Assembly (NCBI GenBank): GCA_038110535.1
Contig: JAYNJW010000010.1
Coordinates: forward strand, 1 to 54,205
From: Chordibacter sp038110535
GTDB taxonomy: Bacteria; Verrucomicrobiota; Verrucomicrobiia; Opitutales; Seribacteraceae
Direction of reading: 5' to 3'
Length of the DNA: 54,205 nt
Position numbers and translations under genes: made by a program. Under the pieces are notes generated by a model. It was given only the letters and a program-made list of their open reading frames with translations. It did no database searches and had not been told where the DNA came from. Of this stretch, positions 14,459-23,852 are shown in pieces. Numbering within the stretch: position 1 is the first letter of the stretch; every line of letters begins with the position of its first letter.

Positions 14459-15226
14459 ATGATCCACCTTGATCTCAGGATTCTTCACTACAACTCCTTG
14501 ATTGGAGCAATCTGTTTTTTTTGCTCCTGCACATCCCAAGACCCAGATGGCAAATATGTGGGAGAGGTAAAGGATTGGGTGCATGAGGTGTTTGAAGGAA
14601 ATTTAGTCGCAAGGGGAGCGGAGTGCCAGGTGGAATTATCCCTTTCCCAAGGACCGGATAAAATGGTAGCTTTGCTGTTATTTGATCACCCCCAAATGGA
14701 GCCTGTTCAACGCTCTGGAACTTGGGAAATCGGGGATGGGGAAAGGGTTGTCCGGTTTGATGATGATAAAAAGCCCTCCGAATATTATCTGATCAAAAGA
14801 GGCGTCCGTCACGCCTTTCAATCAAAAGAAGGCTTAACCAATGATGATGGATCCCCCCTCTTATTGGTCAGAAATGTGGGCAAATCAAGAAAAGCATCCT
14901 ATCCGATTGAAATTATTTTTGGACCGAAAGGCGGGGCCATTGTCGAGGGTGCGGGGATTGCAGAAGCCCGCTCCGGGGATTGGAACCGAGTGGGGGATCG
15001 AATAACCGTGACCCTCAAGTTGCCCACAGTCGCGTTGGAAGGTGGCAAAAATATGCCTGAAGAAAGCTACAAATATTTCATGAGTTGGTCCTCCGATAAT
15101 GAAAAGGCCTTGGTGCTGGAAAAAATGGTAGTGATGAGACCATTCATCCGGGAGGATGGATCGAAAAGACAGAGTTGGATGAGTTCCTTAATTTTTTCGG
15201 ACCGCCCTTTGCTCATCGCCAAATAG
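14459..15226 (+). CDS. Probable lipoprotein, possibly NlpE-like beta-barrel repeats
   Basis: 255 residues. The N-terminus has a hydrophobic segment with FFCSCTSQDPDGKYVG; a lipid-modified cysteine there is plausible although the lipobox is not canonical. After it, two regions have the pattern of small antiparallel beta-barrels: CQVELSLSQGPDKMVALLLF...SGTWEIGDGERVVRFD, and IEIIFGPKGGAIVEG...SGDWNRVGDRITVTL. Alternating beta strands ending in G-x-W and GDR-I/V-T resemble NlpE/META-type repeats, but I cannot name a family with certainty. It follows the pseudokinase gene by 34 bases and may work with it at the envelope; this is only a context argument. Confidence 0.55.
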   Translation: MIHLDLRILHYNSLIGAICFFCSCTSQDPDGKYVGEVKDWVHEVFEGNLVARGAECQVELSLSQGPDKMVALLLFDHPQMEPVQRSGTWEIGDGERVVRFDDDKKPSEYYLIKRGVRHAFQSKEGLTNDDGSPLLLVRNVGKSRKASYPIEIIFGPKGGAIVEGAGIAEARSGDWNRVGDRITVTLKLPTVALEGGKNMPEESYKYFMSWSSDNEKALVLEKMVVMRPFIREDGSKRQSWMSSLIFSDRPLLIAK

Positions 15227-15310
15227 TACGACTGAGAAACACTGGCAAAGATTTGACGTTCCCGGACGGGTCTTCATCATGGGGGGTTTTTTAATATTAC
15301 AGATCGTCTT

Positions 15311-17701
15311 ATGATTACCGCACTCCAGCACTTCATATCGAAAAAGGGAAAATTTGTTTTTATCCTGCTTCTTTTATTGGTTATTGTTTCCTTTGTTTTG
15401 TACCTGTCGCAAGGTTCATCCGTTTTCGACTTACTCTCCGATGGCGGCAGGGAAAAGAAAGAATTGTTTGGCTATGACTGGAACAATCCGGACCAAAGGC
15501 GCTTCCTTTCTGTCACATCCCGGGCGGCTGGTTCCCTCGGGGTTTTGGTCAGTCCGGCTCAGCAAATAGTTGAAAAAGCAGATGATTCCTACATCCAGGG
15601 ATTGCAGCAGCAAATTCAGGCGGCTTTCCGTGCAAACCCGGAAGAAGTTGATCAGGAGTCCTTGCAAAGATTGTTTCAATACATGCAAGCGTGGCCCAAC
15701 TTTTCCAGAGATTTTAAAGTACGCGAAATTGCCCGGTCTGGTACCTACGATCCAGAATTTTTAGACCAGTCAATCAAAACCCGGGTGGTCTTGAGTGGGC
15801 AGGCGGATTCTTGGGGCTTTCTGCCCCGCACGATCAATCACCCAGCGATCAATTCCGAATTCATCAAATTTTTAACCAGCATTGATCCCTCGTTCGATTC
15901 GGAAGCAAATCGAACCAGTGCATTCTCCATGATAGGGAGCAGGTTTGGTATGACCGGAAATGAACTTGAATCAGTTTTGTACACCTCTTTTCGTGAGATG
16001 CTGGTGGATCGAATTTACACGCATCGGGGGTTTGCCTTGTCCGGGGAGGTGGATGTACTTAGCCAACAAAATGCGTTTGCATGGGATGGAGAGGTTGCGG
16101 TGGTCTCCGCCGAAGATCTCGATGACTTCAAAATCGTCTGGGGGAAGATAAATTTTAACAGCACTCCTCAGGCGGGCGATCAATTGGCATTTTCTTCCGG
16201 AGCCAAGAAACACAATTTCGAATTTGGTAATGCTTCCGAGGATAAGAACGGATCGGTTATTTTGATTCCTCTGGGCAATAATACCAAAGAGTGTGCCCAG
16301 CATGTGATCGATGCAATCAATGGTACTGATTTGGGAATCCAAGCCTTTGTTCAAAATAATGCAGGTATCCGTTTGGAATTAAGTAAGGAGAAATTGCCTC
16401 CTGTTGCCCCCCAATTTTCTACCACCACCCCAGCGGTCGTGTTTCAGGATCATTTATCCCCCAAGCTCACTGAGTTCTACGAGCAGAACCAAGATTTGGG
16501 AGCATTTATGGAAGCACCCCGTACCTTTGCCACGGCCATGGTCTTTGCCAGTAAAAACTTCCTAACCCCGCCTGCACCCGCAGACGATGCTCGATTACGT
16601 TCTTATTTTGAGCGTAACCGTTTGGACTTTTTGCCCGAGGTCAAGGATGGGGAAGGAGAGGAAAAGAATCAAACTGCCCTGCCTGATGTAAAATTTGAGG
16701 ATGTTGTAGAAGAAGTCAGAGAAAAAGTGGCAGCCCAAGATCTTGCGGATGCCAACAGGGAAGCTGGGCGTCTGGCTCAGGATGCCGCTCTTGATTTTCT
16801 CGATAAATTGAACCGTTTTTCTGATCGGATGAGAAAAAACTATCCTGACTTTACAACCATGCGAAGCTCTTCAGAAATGGAAAACTTTTTAAAGGAGTCT
16901 GGGGCGGACCAGAGAAAAATCTCATTTTCCTCCAAGGATATGAACATCCAAGCGATGGTGCTGGGCTTGGAAAGAAGGGCAAGTGAACAGCGCTCCAACA
17001 GGGAACCCTTGGAGGAGGTCGAATCTCTGAACGAAAGCAAATTTTTTACCCGGTCCGTCCGTAAGGCAAGAAATGGGCATGTAGTCTTCCTACTCGATAG
17101 TAAGACTGGAAAAAATACATCCACATTTTCAAATCTTTCCTTTTCCACTCTTTGCCTAGAATACTTCAAGGATAGAAGTAATTCCAAATTTATCCAAAAG
17201 GTGGATGAGATGAAAGAAAAGTTATTATCCAACCCTAAGGCAAGTGATTCTTTTCTGACAAAATATAAATTTGAGTCCAAAAACCAGAACACTGCACGGG
17301 CCTCATTTGATTCAAGGCAAAGATCTTTGCGTGCCAAGATAGACAGATTGGAAAGTGCTCAATCTGCTAATGGAAAAGGAGACAATGCGGGAAATGGGCA
17401 GACTGATCAAAAAATAAACACTTTACGGGACCAACTTGCCCAGCTCGAAAAGGAAAGAACCGCGGTCAACAAGGTTCTTGAAGGTGCGGAGGCATTAGAG
17501 GTCGACCAACAGTGGGTCGAGTTGGAAAGGAATGAAAAGGGTGCAGTTTTTGGTTTATTACGGGCGGTTTATTCCATGCGCGGGAAGCAGTTAGAGGAAG
17601 ATCAAAGAAGTACCATAAATTCGAATTTGGAACTTTCCCGGGGTTTGCTTTCTCGTGATGAAACGATCAACGAATTGTTATCGGTTCATCTCTCCGAGTA
17701 G
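15311..17701 (+). CDS. PpiD/SurA-like membrane-anchored periplasmic protein
   Basis: 796 residues. A short cytoplasmic start (LQHFISKKGKF) and a transmembrane helix at about 14-33 are followed by a long helical periplasmic part, as in PpiD-type chaperones and SurA N-terminal domains. Residues about 230-350 contain an inserted beta module (INFNSTPQAGDQLAFSSGAK ... HVIDAINGTDLGIQAFV ... GIRLELS) resembling small Ig-like modules of surface proteins. I see no clear parvulin (PpiC) motif, so isomerase activity is doubtful. A coiled coil (RQRSLRAKIDRLESAQ ... INTLRDQLAQLEKERTAVNK) lies at about 675-735. It is convergent with tlyA, ending 25 bases before its stop. The chaperone role is inference. 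Confidence 0.55.
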   Translation: MITALQHFISKKGKFVFILLLLLVIVSFVLYLSQGSSVFDLLSDGGREKKELFGYDWNNPDQRRFLSVTSRAAGSLGVLVSPAQQIVEKADDSYIQGLQQQIQAAFRANPEEVDQESLQRLFQYMQAWPNFSRDFKVREIARSGTYDPEFLDQSIKTRVVLSGQADSWGFLPRTINHPAINSEFIKFLTSIDPSFDSEANRTSAFSMIGSRFGMTGNELESVLYTSFREMLVDRIYTHRGFALSGEVDVLSQQNAFAWDGEVAVVSAEDLDDFKIVWGKINFNSTPQAGDQLAFSSGAKKHNFEFGNASEDKNGSVILIPLGNNTKECAQHVIDAINGTDLGIQAFVQNNAGIRLELSKEKLPPVAPQFSTTTPAVVFQDHLSPKLTEFYEQNQDLGAFMEAPRTFATAMVFASKNFLTPPAPADDARLRSYFERNRLDFLPEVKDGEGEEKNQTALPDVKFEDVVEEVREKVAAQDLADANREAGRLAQDAALDFLDKLNRFSDRMRKNYPDFTTMRSSSEMENFLKESGADQRKISFSSKDMNIQAMVLGLERRASEQRSNREPLEEVESLNESKFFTRSVRKARNGHVVFLLDSKTGKNTSTFSNLSFSTLCLEYFKDRSNSKFIQKVDEMKEKLLSNPKASDSFLTKYKFESKNQNTARASFDSRQRSLRAKIDRLESAQSANGKGDNAGNGQTDQKINTLRDQLAQLEKERTAVNKVLEGAEALEVDQQWVELERNEKGAVFGLLRAVYSMRGKQLEEDQRSTINSNLELSRGLLSRDETINELLSVHLSE

Positions 17702-17726
17702 GGGCGAGTCCCATTGGTTTGTTTTG

Positions 17727-18476
17727 CTAAAAAGATTTTTTCCACCCTAAGAAAAATTCCTTGTTTCCATCATTTCCAGGTGGATTCGCGGTTGTTTCAA
17801 TCAACAGACTGGACCCGCTCAGTTCTCGGCTGGCAAATTGTTTGGTTTCATCCAAAACTCGTTGGTGAATCATCGTATCTTTGATTATGCCACGACCGAG
17901 GTCGGCTTCCTCTTTTTTACATTCAAACTGTGGTTTTACCAAAGCGGCTAAGCGGCCCTGCTGTTCCAGGAATAGCCAAGCTTGCTTAAGTACCTTTTGC
18001 AGGGAGATAAAAGATAAGTCCATTACCACCAACGGATATTGAGAGTAGGGTAGGTCATCCTGAGCCAAGGATTTCAGGTTCATCTTTTCAAGGTTAGTCA
18101 CCCGGGGGTCGATCCTTAACTTGTAATGCAGTTGACCTCGGCCCACATCGACACATGTTGCGGATTTGGCACCTCTTTGAAGGAGGCAATCAGTAAATCC
18201 TCCAGTTGATGCCCCGAGGTCTAAAAAGTCGATCCCTTCCACCGACCACTTTGCCTCCCGAAGAAAATTTTCCATTTTTAAACCCCCTCTGCCCACATAG
18301 GGCATTTGGTTTTCCAGAGAAAGTTGTGCATTGAGGGGTAACATCTGGCTGGATTTTTGAATTTTTGCTTCCTTCCACTTCACCTGGCCTGCCAAAATAC
18401 ATGCCTGTGCTTTGGTTCTGCTTTCAGCAAGTTGCAAGGCAACCATTAATTCATCTGCCCGAATTTTTTTACTCAT
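17727..18476 (-). CDS. tlyA: TlyA-family rRNA 2'-O-methyltransferase (S4 + FtsJ fold)
   Basis: About 249 residues. The N-terminal S4 RNA-binding domain reads RADELMVALQLAESRTKAQA then ILAGQVKW. The FtsJ/RrmJ-like Rossmann methyltransferase part has DFLDLGASTGGFTDCLLQRG (SAM-binding), CVDVGRGQLHYKLR and VVMDLSFISL with KPQFE. This is the architecture of TlyA, which 2'-O-methylates cytidines in rRNA and was formerly annotated as hemolysin A. I chose the ATG at 18476, which gives the usual MSKKIRADEL start; the frame extends to a TTG at 18509. It is divergent from mraZ. Confidence 0.88.
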   Translation of the reverse strand: MSKKIRADELMVALQLAESRTKAQACILAGQVKWKEAKIQKSSQMLPLNAQLSLENQMPYVGRGGLKMENFLREAKWSVEGIDFLDLGASTGGFTDCLLQRGAKSATCVDVGRGQLHYKLRIDPRVTNLEKMNLKSLAQDDLPYSQYPLVVMDLSFISLQKVLKQAWLFLEQQGRLAALVKPQFECKKEEADLGRGIIKDTMIHQRVLDETKQFASRELSGSSLLIETTANPPGNDGNKEFFLGWKKSF

Positions 18477-18560
18477 TTCCTGTATAGGGTGTGGATGCCG
18501 ATCAATCAATCAATTGCGGAATTCGATTTTGCTGCGATTAAATTTTTTTTGGGAAAAAAC

Positions 18561-18604
18561 TTGACCGGGGTGGGTTAAAGTGGCAAAGAATGGTGAAGAG
18601 TGGT
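18561..18604 (+). promoter_or_regulatory. MraZ-type operator: four 10-bp-spaced GTGG repeats over the dcw promoter
   Basis: GTGGG (18570), GTGGC (18580), ATGGT (18590) and GTGGT (18600) recur at exactly 10-base intervals, each followed by an A-rich pentamer. Known MraZ operators are tandem TGGNN repeats with this helical period, placed ahead of mraZ. A TTGACC hexamer at 18561-18566 just before the repeats is a plausible -35, with AAGAAT near 18586 as a weak -10, so binding would cover the core promoter and give autoregulation. The repeats are seen directly; the binding is inferred from the family. Confidence 0.75.
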
Positions 18605-18630
18605 AATTAAAGCATGTTTAACTGAGGGTA

Positions 18631-19077
18631 ATGGAAACAAACACGACAACCTTCTTTGTGGGGGAATTTACCCATGCTTTAGACAACAAAGGACGAGTTA
18701 CAATACCCTCGAAATGGAGGATTCCAGGGGGGGAGAATACATACCTTGCCCTGCCAAACCCAGGGGGGTACATTACGGTTTACCCACCGAAAATGGTAGC
18801 CCGTCTCGAGGAGAAAGTGGCAGAGGCCAGTCTCAGCGATGTTCGGGCACAGGCTCTTTTAATGGAATTATTTTCCAAGGCTCATTCATTTGGATGCGAC
18901 AAACAGGGGCGGATCAATTTAAACGACAAATTATTGGCTCATGCAGGAATTAAGGGAAAAGCGGTCTTGGTGGGAAATTTTTCCGCTTTTGCAATCTGGT
19001 CGGTTAATCGCTTCGCAAACCGTCCAGTTGAGGATGAACGAAATATTTTTGATGCGATGAGGGAGTTGGGGTTATGA
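18631..19077 (+). CDS. mraZ: Transcriptional regulator MraZ
   Basis: 148 residues with the two SpoVT/AbrB-like repeats of MraZ: FTHALDNKGRVTIPSKWR at about 14-31 and a second DKQGRINLNDKLLAHAGI. MraZ binds the repeated sites upstream of its own gene and tunes the dcw cluster. The ATG at 18631 is preceded by GAGGG. It is first of the dcw cluster here and directly precedes rsmH, as in most bacteria. Confidence 0.95.
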   Translation: METNTTTFFVGEFTHALDNKGRVTIPSKWRIPGGENTYLALPNPGGYITVYPPKMVARLEEKVAEASLSDVRAQALLMELFSKAHSFGCDKQGRINLNDKLLAHAGIKGKAVLVGNFSAFAIWSVNRFANRPVEDERNIFDAMRELGL

Positions 19078-19200
19078 TGCTTGGTCACAAGTTTTGGGCG
19101 ACTTTTAGGGTGGTCGTCCTACGAAGGGGATTTGATGCCGGGCAACTCCAACTCTCTCGCGCTTCTTTTTCGTGCAACAATAACCTCGGGGGGGGTGGGA

Positions 19201-20172
19201 ATGTATTGTGGTGCGGTTGAATTTGTCTGTTCTCCATCGGCGGTGAGGCATATTCCTGTTCTGCTTGATGAATGCATGGCTTGCCTCAAGCCGGAGCGGG
19301 GCGGTACTTTTGCGGATTTGACCTTCGGGGGAGGCGGTCACAGCCGGGCTATTCTTGAAGCATCGGAAGAAAATACCTTGCTGGCCATGGATTGTGATCC
19401 GGATGCCCGGGAAAGATCTCTTGATCTGAACAAGGAATTTGCAGATCGGTTTACCTTTTTTGATTCTTCGTTCAAGTATATCGATCAAGTATCTTCTGCA
19501 GGAGAGCTGGACGGGGTCTTGATGGATCTTGGCATTTCTTCCTTTCAGCTTATGGAACCGGCAAAAGGGTTTTCTTTCCGCTTGGATGCCCCGATTGATA
19601 TGCGCTTGAATCCACGTGAGGGAATTAGTGCAGCCGATTTTTTGGAAACAGCTTCCTATGAAAGTTTGGTGCGGGCTGTGCGGGAGTATGGCGAGGAAAG
19701 AAGATGGCGGCGTGTCGTTGAGGCAATCATCAAAGCCCGTGGGACTGGATTACTGGCCCGAACAATGAGTGCCGCAGAATTGGTGAGTGATGCCGTAGGG
19801 GGCCGAAACTTTCGGCAGCGTATTCATCCTGCGACCAAGACTTTTCAGGGAATCCGGATTGCAATTAATGGGGAGTTGGAGGCACTTGCGGTTACGCTTC
19901 CCAAATCCTTTCGTGCCCTGAAGGAAGGTGGAGTGCTTGCGGTAATTTCTTTTCATTCCCTAGAAGATCGAATCGTTAAAAGATTTATGAGAAAAATGGC
20001 GGGTCGGCCAATAAGTAAATTGGACAGCAGACCCCAGCAGGAAAGAATTGTCTATGCCGAACTGAATGGATCGAAGGCAATCTTTCCTTCCAAAGAGGAA
20101 GTCGAGGCAAACCCGAAAAGCAGGTCTGCCCGTTTGAGATTTTTAACTAAAGTGAAGCAACCAGAACTGTAA
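19201..20172 (+). CDS. rsmH: 16S rRNA (cytosine1402-N4)-methyltransferase
   Basis: RsmH (MraW) methylates N4 of C1402 in 16S rRNA. It shows RHIPVLLDECMACL, the SAM-binding FADLTFGGGGHSRAIL, LDGVLMDLGISSFQL, FSFRLDAPIDMRLN, RIHPATKTFQGIRIAINGEL and VLAVISFHSLEDRIVKRFM, all family signatures. With the ATG at 19201 the protein has 323 residues, close to the usual length. An ATG at 19135 has a better spaced GAAGGGGA in front and would add 22 residues, and the frame is open back to 19081. The exact start is therefore uncertain. It is the second gene of the dcw cluster. Confidence 0.93.
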   Translation: MYCGAVEFVCSPSAVRHIPVLLDECMACLKPERGGTFADLTFGGGGHSRAILEASEENTLLAMDCDPDARERSLDLNKEFADRFTFFDSSFKYIDQVSSAGELDGVLMDLGISSFQLMEPAKGFSFRLDAPIDMRLNPREGISAADFLETASYESLVRAVREYGEERRWRRVVEAIIKARGTGLLARTMSAAELVSDAVGGRNFRQRIHPATKTFQGIRIAINGELEALAVTLPKSFRALKEGGVLAVISFHSLEDRIVKRFMRKMAGRPISKLDSRPQQERIVYAELNGSKAIFPSKEEVEANPKSRSARLRFLTKVKQPEL

Positions 20173-20177
20173 GACTG

Positions 20178-20522
20178 ATGAATCGGGTGTGGTGGATGTT
20201 TATAATTCTTGCAGTTTCTTTGTTCGGGAGCGGAGCGATCTCCATCGTTTGGTTACGTATGGAGATTTCCGCTACCGCTAAAAATTGTGGGAAGCTCGAA
20301 GATCAAAGAGAGATGGTTGCCCGCGAATTGCGCGAGTTGAGGGGTAAAAAATCAAGAATGCTCAGACCATCGATGATTGCCCAACTAGTGGAAGGAAGGC
20401 TGAGTGTGCCTTCCTCCCAGAGAACTGTGCATGTGACCAGAAGGGAACTCAGTTCCTATCAGCACTCTGAAATTGCCAGAAGTAATGAGTTAGGTGGGAG
20501 GGACATCTTAACCAGGCAATAG
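20178..20522 (+). CDS. ftsL: FtsL-like divisome protein
   Basis: 114 residues with one N-terminal transmembrane helix (WWMFIILAVSLFGSGAISIVW) followed by a helical, charged segment (KLEDQREMVARELRELRGKK) likely to form a short coiled coil. FtsL is poorly conserved in sequence, so the call rests on topology, size and position between rsmH and ftsI, where ftsL sits in the dcw cluster of many bacteria. It would form a complex with the FtsQ-like and FtsB-type proteins and support FtsW/FtsI. It starts 5 bases after rsmH and ends 1 base before ftsI. Confidence 0.7.
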   Translation: MNRVWWMFIILAVSLFGSGAISIVWLRMEISATAKNCGKLEDQREMVARELRELRGKKSRMLRPSMIAQLVEGRLSVPSSQRTVHVTRRELSSYQHSEIARSNELGGRDILTRQ

Positions 20523-20523
20523 G

Positions 20524-22311
20524 ATGAAGAATGTTTTTATTTCTTCCTATCGTTTCTACCTCACTTTTTTTGCTGTCCTCTTAACCTTTTGCACTCTTGG
20601 GGGTCGTCTCTTGCATTTGCAGGTCTGGCAATCCGAGAAGTACAGCGAACTCGCCTCAAATGCCCGAAAGAACTTTATCAAAGAACAGGCACGAAGGGGA
20701 GATATTGTTGATCGCAAAGGTAGTTTGCTAGCGACCACCAAATCTGTGGTCGTGGTGGGGTTGGATCCCCATGCTTTTAATGAGCAACACCTTAACAAAC
20801 TTTCCCAACTGGCAGAATTGCTCAAATTAGATCACCAAACGGTTCTCGATGCAGTAAAGAAAAAATTCAACACCGCCAATGCCGATCAAAAGCTAAGCCC
20901 GGTCAGGTGGGTAAAACTAAAAGAGGAAGTAGACGAATCGACATACAAAAAAGTCAAGCAACTTGAGATTGAGGGCGTTTACGGGAATTATCAACATTCC
21001 AGGTTTTACCCCAACCAACAACTTGGTGCACATGTTCTGGGATATATCAATAAGGAGGGTGATGCTTGTATGGGGATAGAATTGATGGCGGATTATTACC
21101 TCAAGGGGCAGGATGGATGGATCGAAAGTGAGCGGGATGGCCGGAGAAGGGAAATGCCCCAGTTTCGATCAGTTGAATTTTTAGCGAAAGATGGGCTAAA
21201 TGTTGAATTATCAATTGATCGGGTCATTCAGGATTCGGTTGAAGAGGAAATTTCACAGCTCTTTGAGATGTATTCTCCACAAAGCGTATCGATTATTGTT
21301 AGTAATCCTGCCACCGGAGAGATTTTAGCCATGGCTAACGGGCCAACTTTTGATCCTAACCTATTTAATGATTTCCCCTTGGAAAACCAAAGGAATCGAA
21401 TCCTGACAGATTTATACGAACCAGGCTCGACTTATAAAATCATTCCTGTCGGAGGGGCATTAAATGAGCGAATCATTCGGCCTAATGATATCGTTGATTG
21501 TTCGGTTTCAACTTATGAAATTGGGAAAAAATCGTTACGATTACCCAAGGACCATCATCCATTGGGAAAGATTTCATTACACCAAGTGGTCCAGAAATCA
21601 AGTAACCGAGGTGCCGCACAAGTGGGTTTAAAACTTGGTGCCGAACGATTGTATCAATATTCCAAGTCCTTCGGGTTTGGGCAAAAAACAAACATCGGGC
21701 TGACTGGAGAAAGAACAGGTATTTTACATAAGCCCGAAAACTGGGATGGACTCACTATCACCCGTTTGCCTATGGGGCATGCGGTCTCAGTGACCCCGAT
21801 GCAGGTTCATTGTGCGATGAGTGTGATTGCCAATGATGGTATCATGATGAAACCAACTCTCATCCGTAAAGTATTCGACCAGGCTGGAAAAACGGTAGTT
21901 CCTTTTCCGCCCAGACCAGTAAGAAGAGTTGTGGATGAAGATGTGGCCAAGGAAATGACCGAGATGCTCGTTAGCGTGGTAGGCAGGGAAGGCACTGCAC
22001 GATCTGCAATGATTCCAGGATTCGATGTAGCGGGCAAAACAGGAACTACCCAAAAAATAATAGATGGAAAATATTCCAGTAATCATCATGTCGCATCGTT
22101 TTCCGGATATTTTCCAGCCGATAATCCCAAAGCAGTGATTACGGTAGTGGTCGATGAACCGAAGATGAAAAAGGGCAGATTAGGATATGGGGGAAGTGTG
22201 GCCGGACCTTCCTTTCGCAAGATTGCCAATCGGTTGATCAGTTATTTTGGAATACAACCAAAACCCAAAGAACTTACTTTTGTCAGTGATCGAAAGTTGG
22301 AAATCCAGTAG
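20524..22311 (+). CDS. ftsI: Division-specific peptidoglycan transpeptidase (PBP3)
   Basis: 595 residues, class B penicillin-binding protein. There is an N-terminal membrane helix, then a dimerisation domain (RRGDIVDRKGSLLATT) and the transpeptidase with the three active-site motifs: STYK with Ser302, SSN at 359-361, and KTGT beginning at Lys505. It crosslinks septal peptidoglycan together with FtsW. No PASTA domain is seen. It starts 1 base after the ftsL-like gene and precedes murE by 2 bases, so the genes are co-transcribed. Confidence 0.95.
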   Translation: MKNVFISSYRFYLTFFAVLLTFCTLGGRLLHLQVWQSEKYSELASNARKNFIKEQARRGDIVDRKGSLLATTKSVVVVGLDPHAFNEQHLNKLSQLAELLKLDHQTVLDAVKKKFNTANADQKLSPVRWVKLKEEVDESTYKKVKQLEIEGVYGNYQHSRFYPNQQLGAHVLGYINKEGDACMGIELMADYYLKGQDGWIESERDGRRREMPQFRSVEFLAKDGLNVELSIDRVIQDSVEEEISQLFEMYSPQSVSIIVSNPATGEILAMANGPTFDPNLFNDFPLENQRNRILTDLYEPGSTYKIIPVGGALNERIIRPNDIVDCSVSTYEIGKKSLRLPKDHHPLGKISLHQVVQKSSNRGAAQVGLKLGAERLYQYSKSFGFGQKTNIGLTGERTGILHKPENWDGLTITRLPMGHAVSVTPMQVHCAMSVIANDGIMMKPTLIRKVFDQAGKTVVPFPPRPVRRVVDEDVAKEMTEMLVSVVGREGTARSAMIPGFDVAGKTGTTQKIIDGKYSSNHHVASFSGYFPADNPKAVITVVVDEPKMKKGRLGYGGSVAGPSFRKIANRLISYFGIQPKPKELTFVSDRKLEIQ

Positions 22312-22313
22312 TT

Positions 22314-23852
22314 ATGAAGTCGAACCTCCAAGAAGAAAAATGTGTAGAAAGTGTAAAGTCCAGAGTGACGCCGAACCGGATATTGCGTGAGGTGATGGAT
22401 CAGGAATCCATGTCAGAGCAAGGATCCGTTAACCAGATGATCAAAGCAATTTGCTCAGACAGCAGAAGGGTTGTTCCCGGATCCGCATTTTTTGCAATTC
22501 CTGGAAATCGGACGAGTGGAGAGTTACATGTGCAAGAAGCATTGGAACGGGGGGCAAAGGTGGTGGTTTCCGAATCATCTGATCTTGATCTGCCCAATGG
22601 TGTTACCCGCATCAAAGTAGAAAATGCCCGGAGGGCATTGGCCCGTTTTTCCAAACGTTTTTATGACGCTCCCGACGAAGCAATGAGCCTGATCGGAATA
22701 ACCGGAACCAATGGAAAAACAACCGTCAGTACATTGACCAGACACTTGCTTGAGGAACCCGGACGACCAGTCGGGTTAATCGGTACTGTACAGTACAATT
22801 TGGGTGACCGGGATGTGCCTTCTTTCCGAACAACTCCCGAAGCAATCGATCTCTATCCGATGTTAAAAAGTATGCTGGCAGCTGGTTGTAGAAGTGCGGT
22901 TATGGAGGTGAGTTCGCACGGAATTCATCAGGCCCGGGTTAGTGGTATCAACCTGGAAATTGCTACCTTTATGAACCTGACCCGTGACCATCTGGATTAC
23001 CACGGTAGTATGGAGGAATACTATCGGGAGAAAAGGAAGTTGTTTAATGGAACCAATGGGCCTTTGCCTAAGGTGGCTGTAATAAATGGGGATTGTCCCT
23101 ATGGCAGACGCTTGGTTGAGGAACTGCCTCCGCAGGTACAGGTGCTGACATTTGGCCTGAATGAGAATAATCACTTCCGGGCAAAAAATCTTTCGTTGGA
23201 TTCAGAGGGATCAAAATTTATTTTGGAAAGTCCATTGGGAAATACGGTGGTGGTGAGCCCGTTGATTGGAAGATACAATGTGTCCAATGTATTGGCATCC
23301 TTTGCGATTATGCATGCTTTGGGAGAGGATGTTTTGAAATCCATTCAGAAACTGAGAAAATTTCAAGGGGTAAGCGGTCGAATGGAGTCGGTGGACAAGG
23401 GTCAGCCCTATCGTGTAGTGGTGGATTATGCCCACACTCCAGATGCCCTGCGTAATGCTCTGGAAATGCTTCAGGAATGCACCAAGGGTAAGGTACGGGT
23501 GGTTTTTGGATGCGGGGGAGACCGGGATAAGGGAAAAAGGTTGGAGATGACACGGGTTGCTTGTGCCGCTGCGGATCAGATATGGGCGACATCTGATAAC
23601 CCCAGGACCGAAAGCATTGAGTCGATCTTTGGTGATATGAAAAAAGGGGTTTGTAAGGGTGCGGAGGTCTATTTTGTCGAGGATAGAAGGCGGGCAATCG
23701 ATTTGGCCCTGGAGGCTGCTGATGATGATGACTGTGTATTGATTGCAGGCAAAGGGCACGAGTCTTTTCAGGAGGTTCAATATTCAGCCATTCCTTTCGA
23801 TGATCGTATCATTGCGGGGGATTTATTGAATGCGAAACTTTATGGAGGGTAA
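22314..23852 (+). CDS. murE: UDP-MurNAc-tripeptide synthetase, meso-DAP type
   Basis: 512 residues, cytoplasmic, adds the third residue of the stem peptide. Three Mur-ligase features are visible: GITGTNGKTTVSTLT (ATP loop), MEVSSHGIHQARV, and in the C-terminal domain FGCGGDRDKGKR with SDNPRTE. The DNPR motif (Asp428-Arg431) is the specificity marker for meso-diaminopimelate, so the stem peptide is expected to carry meso-DAP, as in Gram-negative bacteria. The N-terminus is slightly longer than usual. The stop overlaps the murF start in TAATG. Confidence 0.95.
   Translation: MKSNLQEEKCVESVKSRVTPNRILREVMDQESMSEQGSVNQMIKAICSDSRRVVPGSAFFAIPGNRTSGELHVQEALERGAKVVVSESSDLDLPNGVTRIKVENARRALARFSKRFYDAPDEAMSLIGITGTNGKTTVSTLTRHLLEEPGRPVGLIGTVQYNLGDRDVPSFRTTPEAIDLYPMLKSMLAAGCRSAVMEVSSHGIHQARVSGINLEIATFMNLTRDHLDYHGSMEEYYREKRKLFNGTNGPLPKVAVINGDCPYGRRLVEELPPQVQVLTFGLNENNHFRAKNLSLDSEGSKFILESPLGNTVVVSPLIGRYNVSNVLASFAIMHALGEDVLKSIQKLRKFQGVSGRMESVDKGQPYRVVVDYAHTPDALRNALEMLQECTKGKVRVVFGCGGDRDKGKRLEMTRVACAAADQIWATSDNPRTESIESIFGDMKKGVCKGAEVYFVEDRRRAIDLALEAADDDDCVLIAGKGHESFQEVQYSAIPFDDRIIAGDLLNAKLYGG

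Noticed and set aside
19077..19220. A 47-codon frame starting ATGATG at the mraZ stop, in a different frame from rsmH
   Set aside because: No recognisable product, Gly/Arg-rich composition in a G-rich leader, and it overlaps the likely rsmH start; probably chance.
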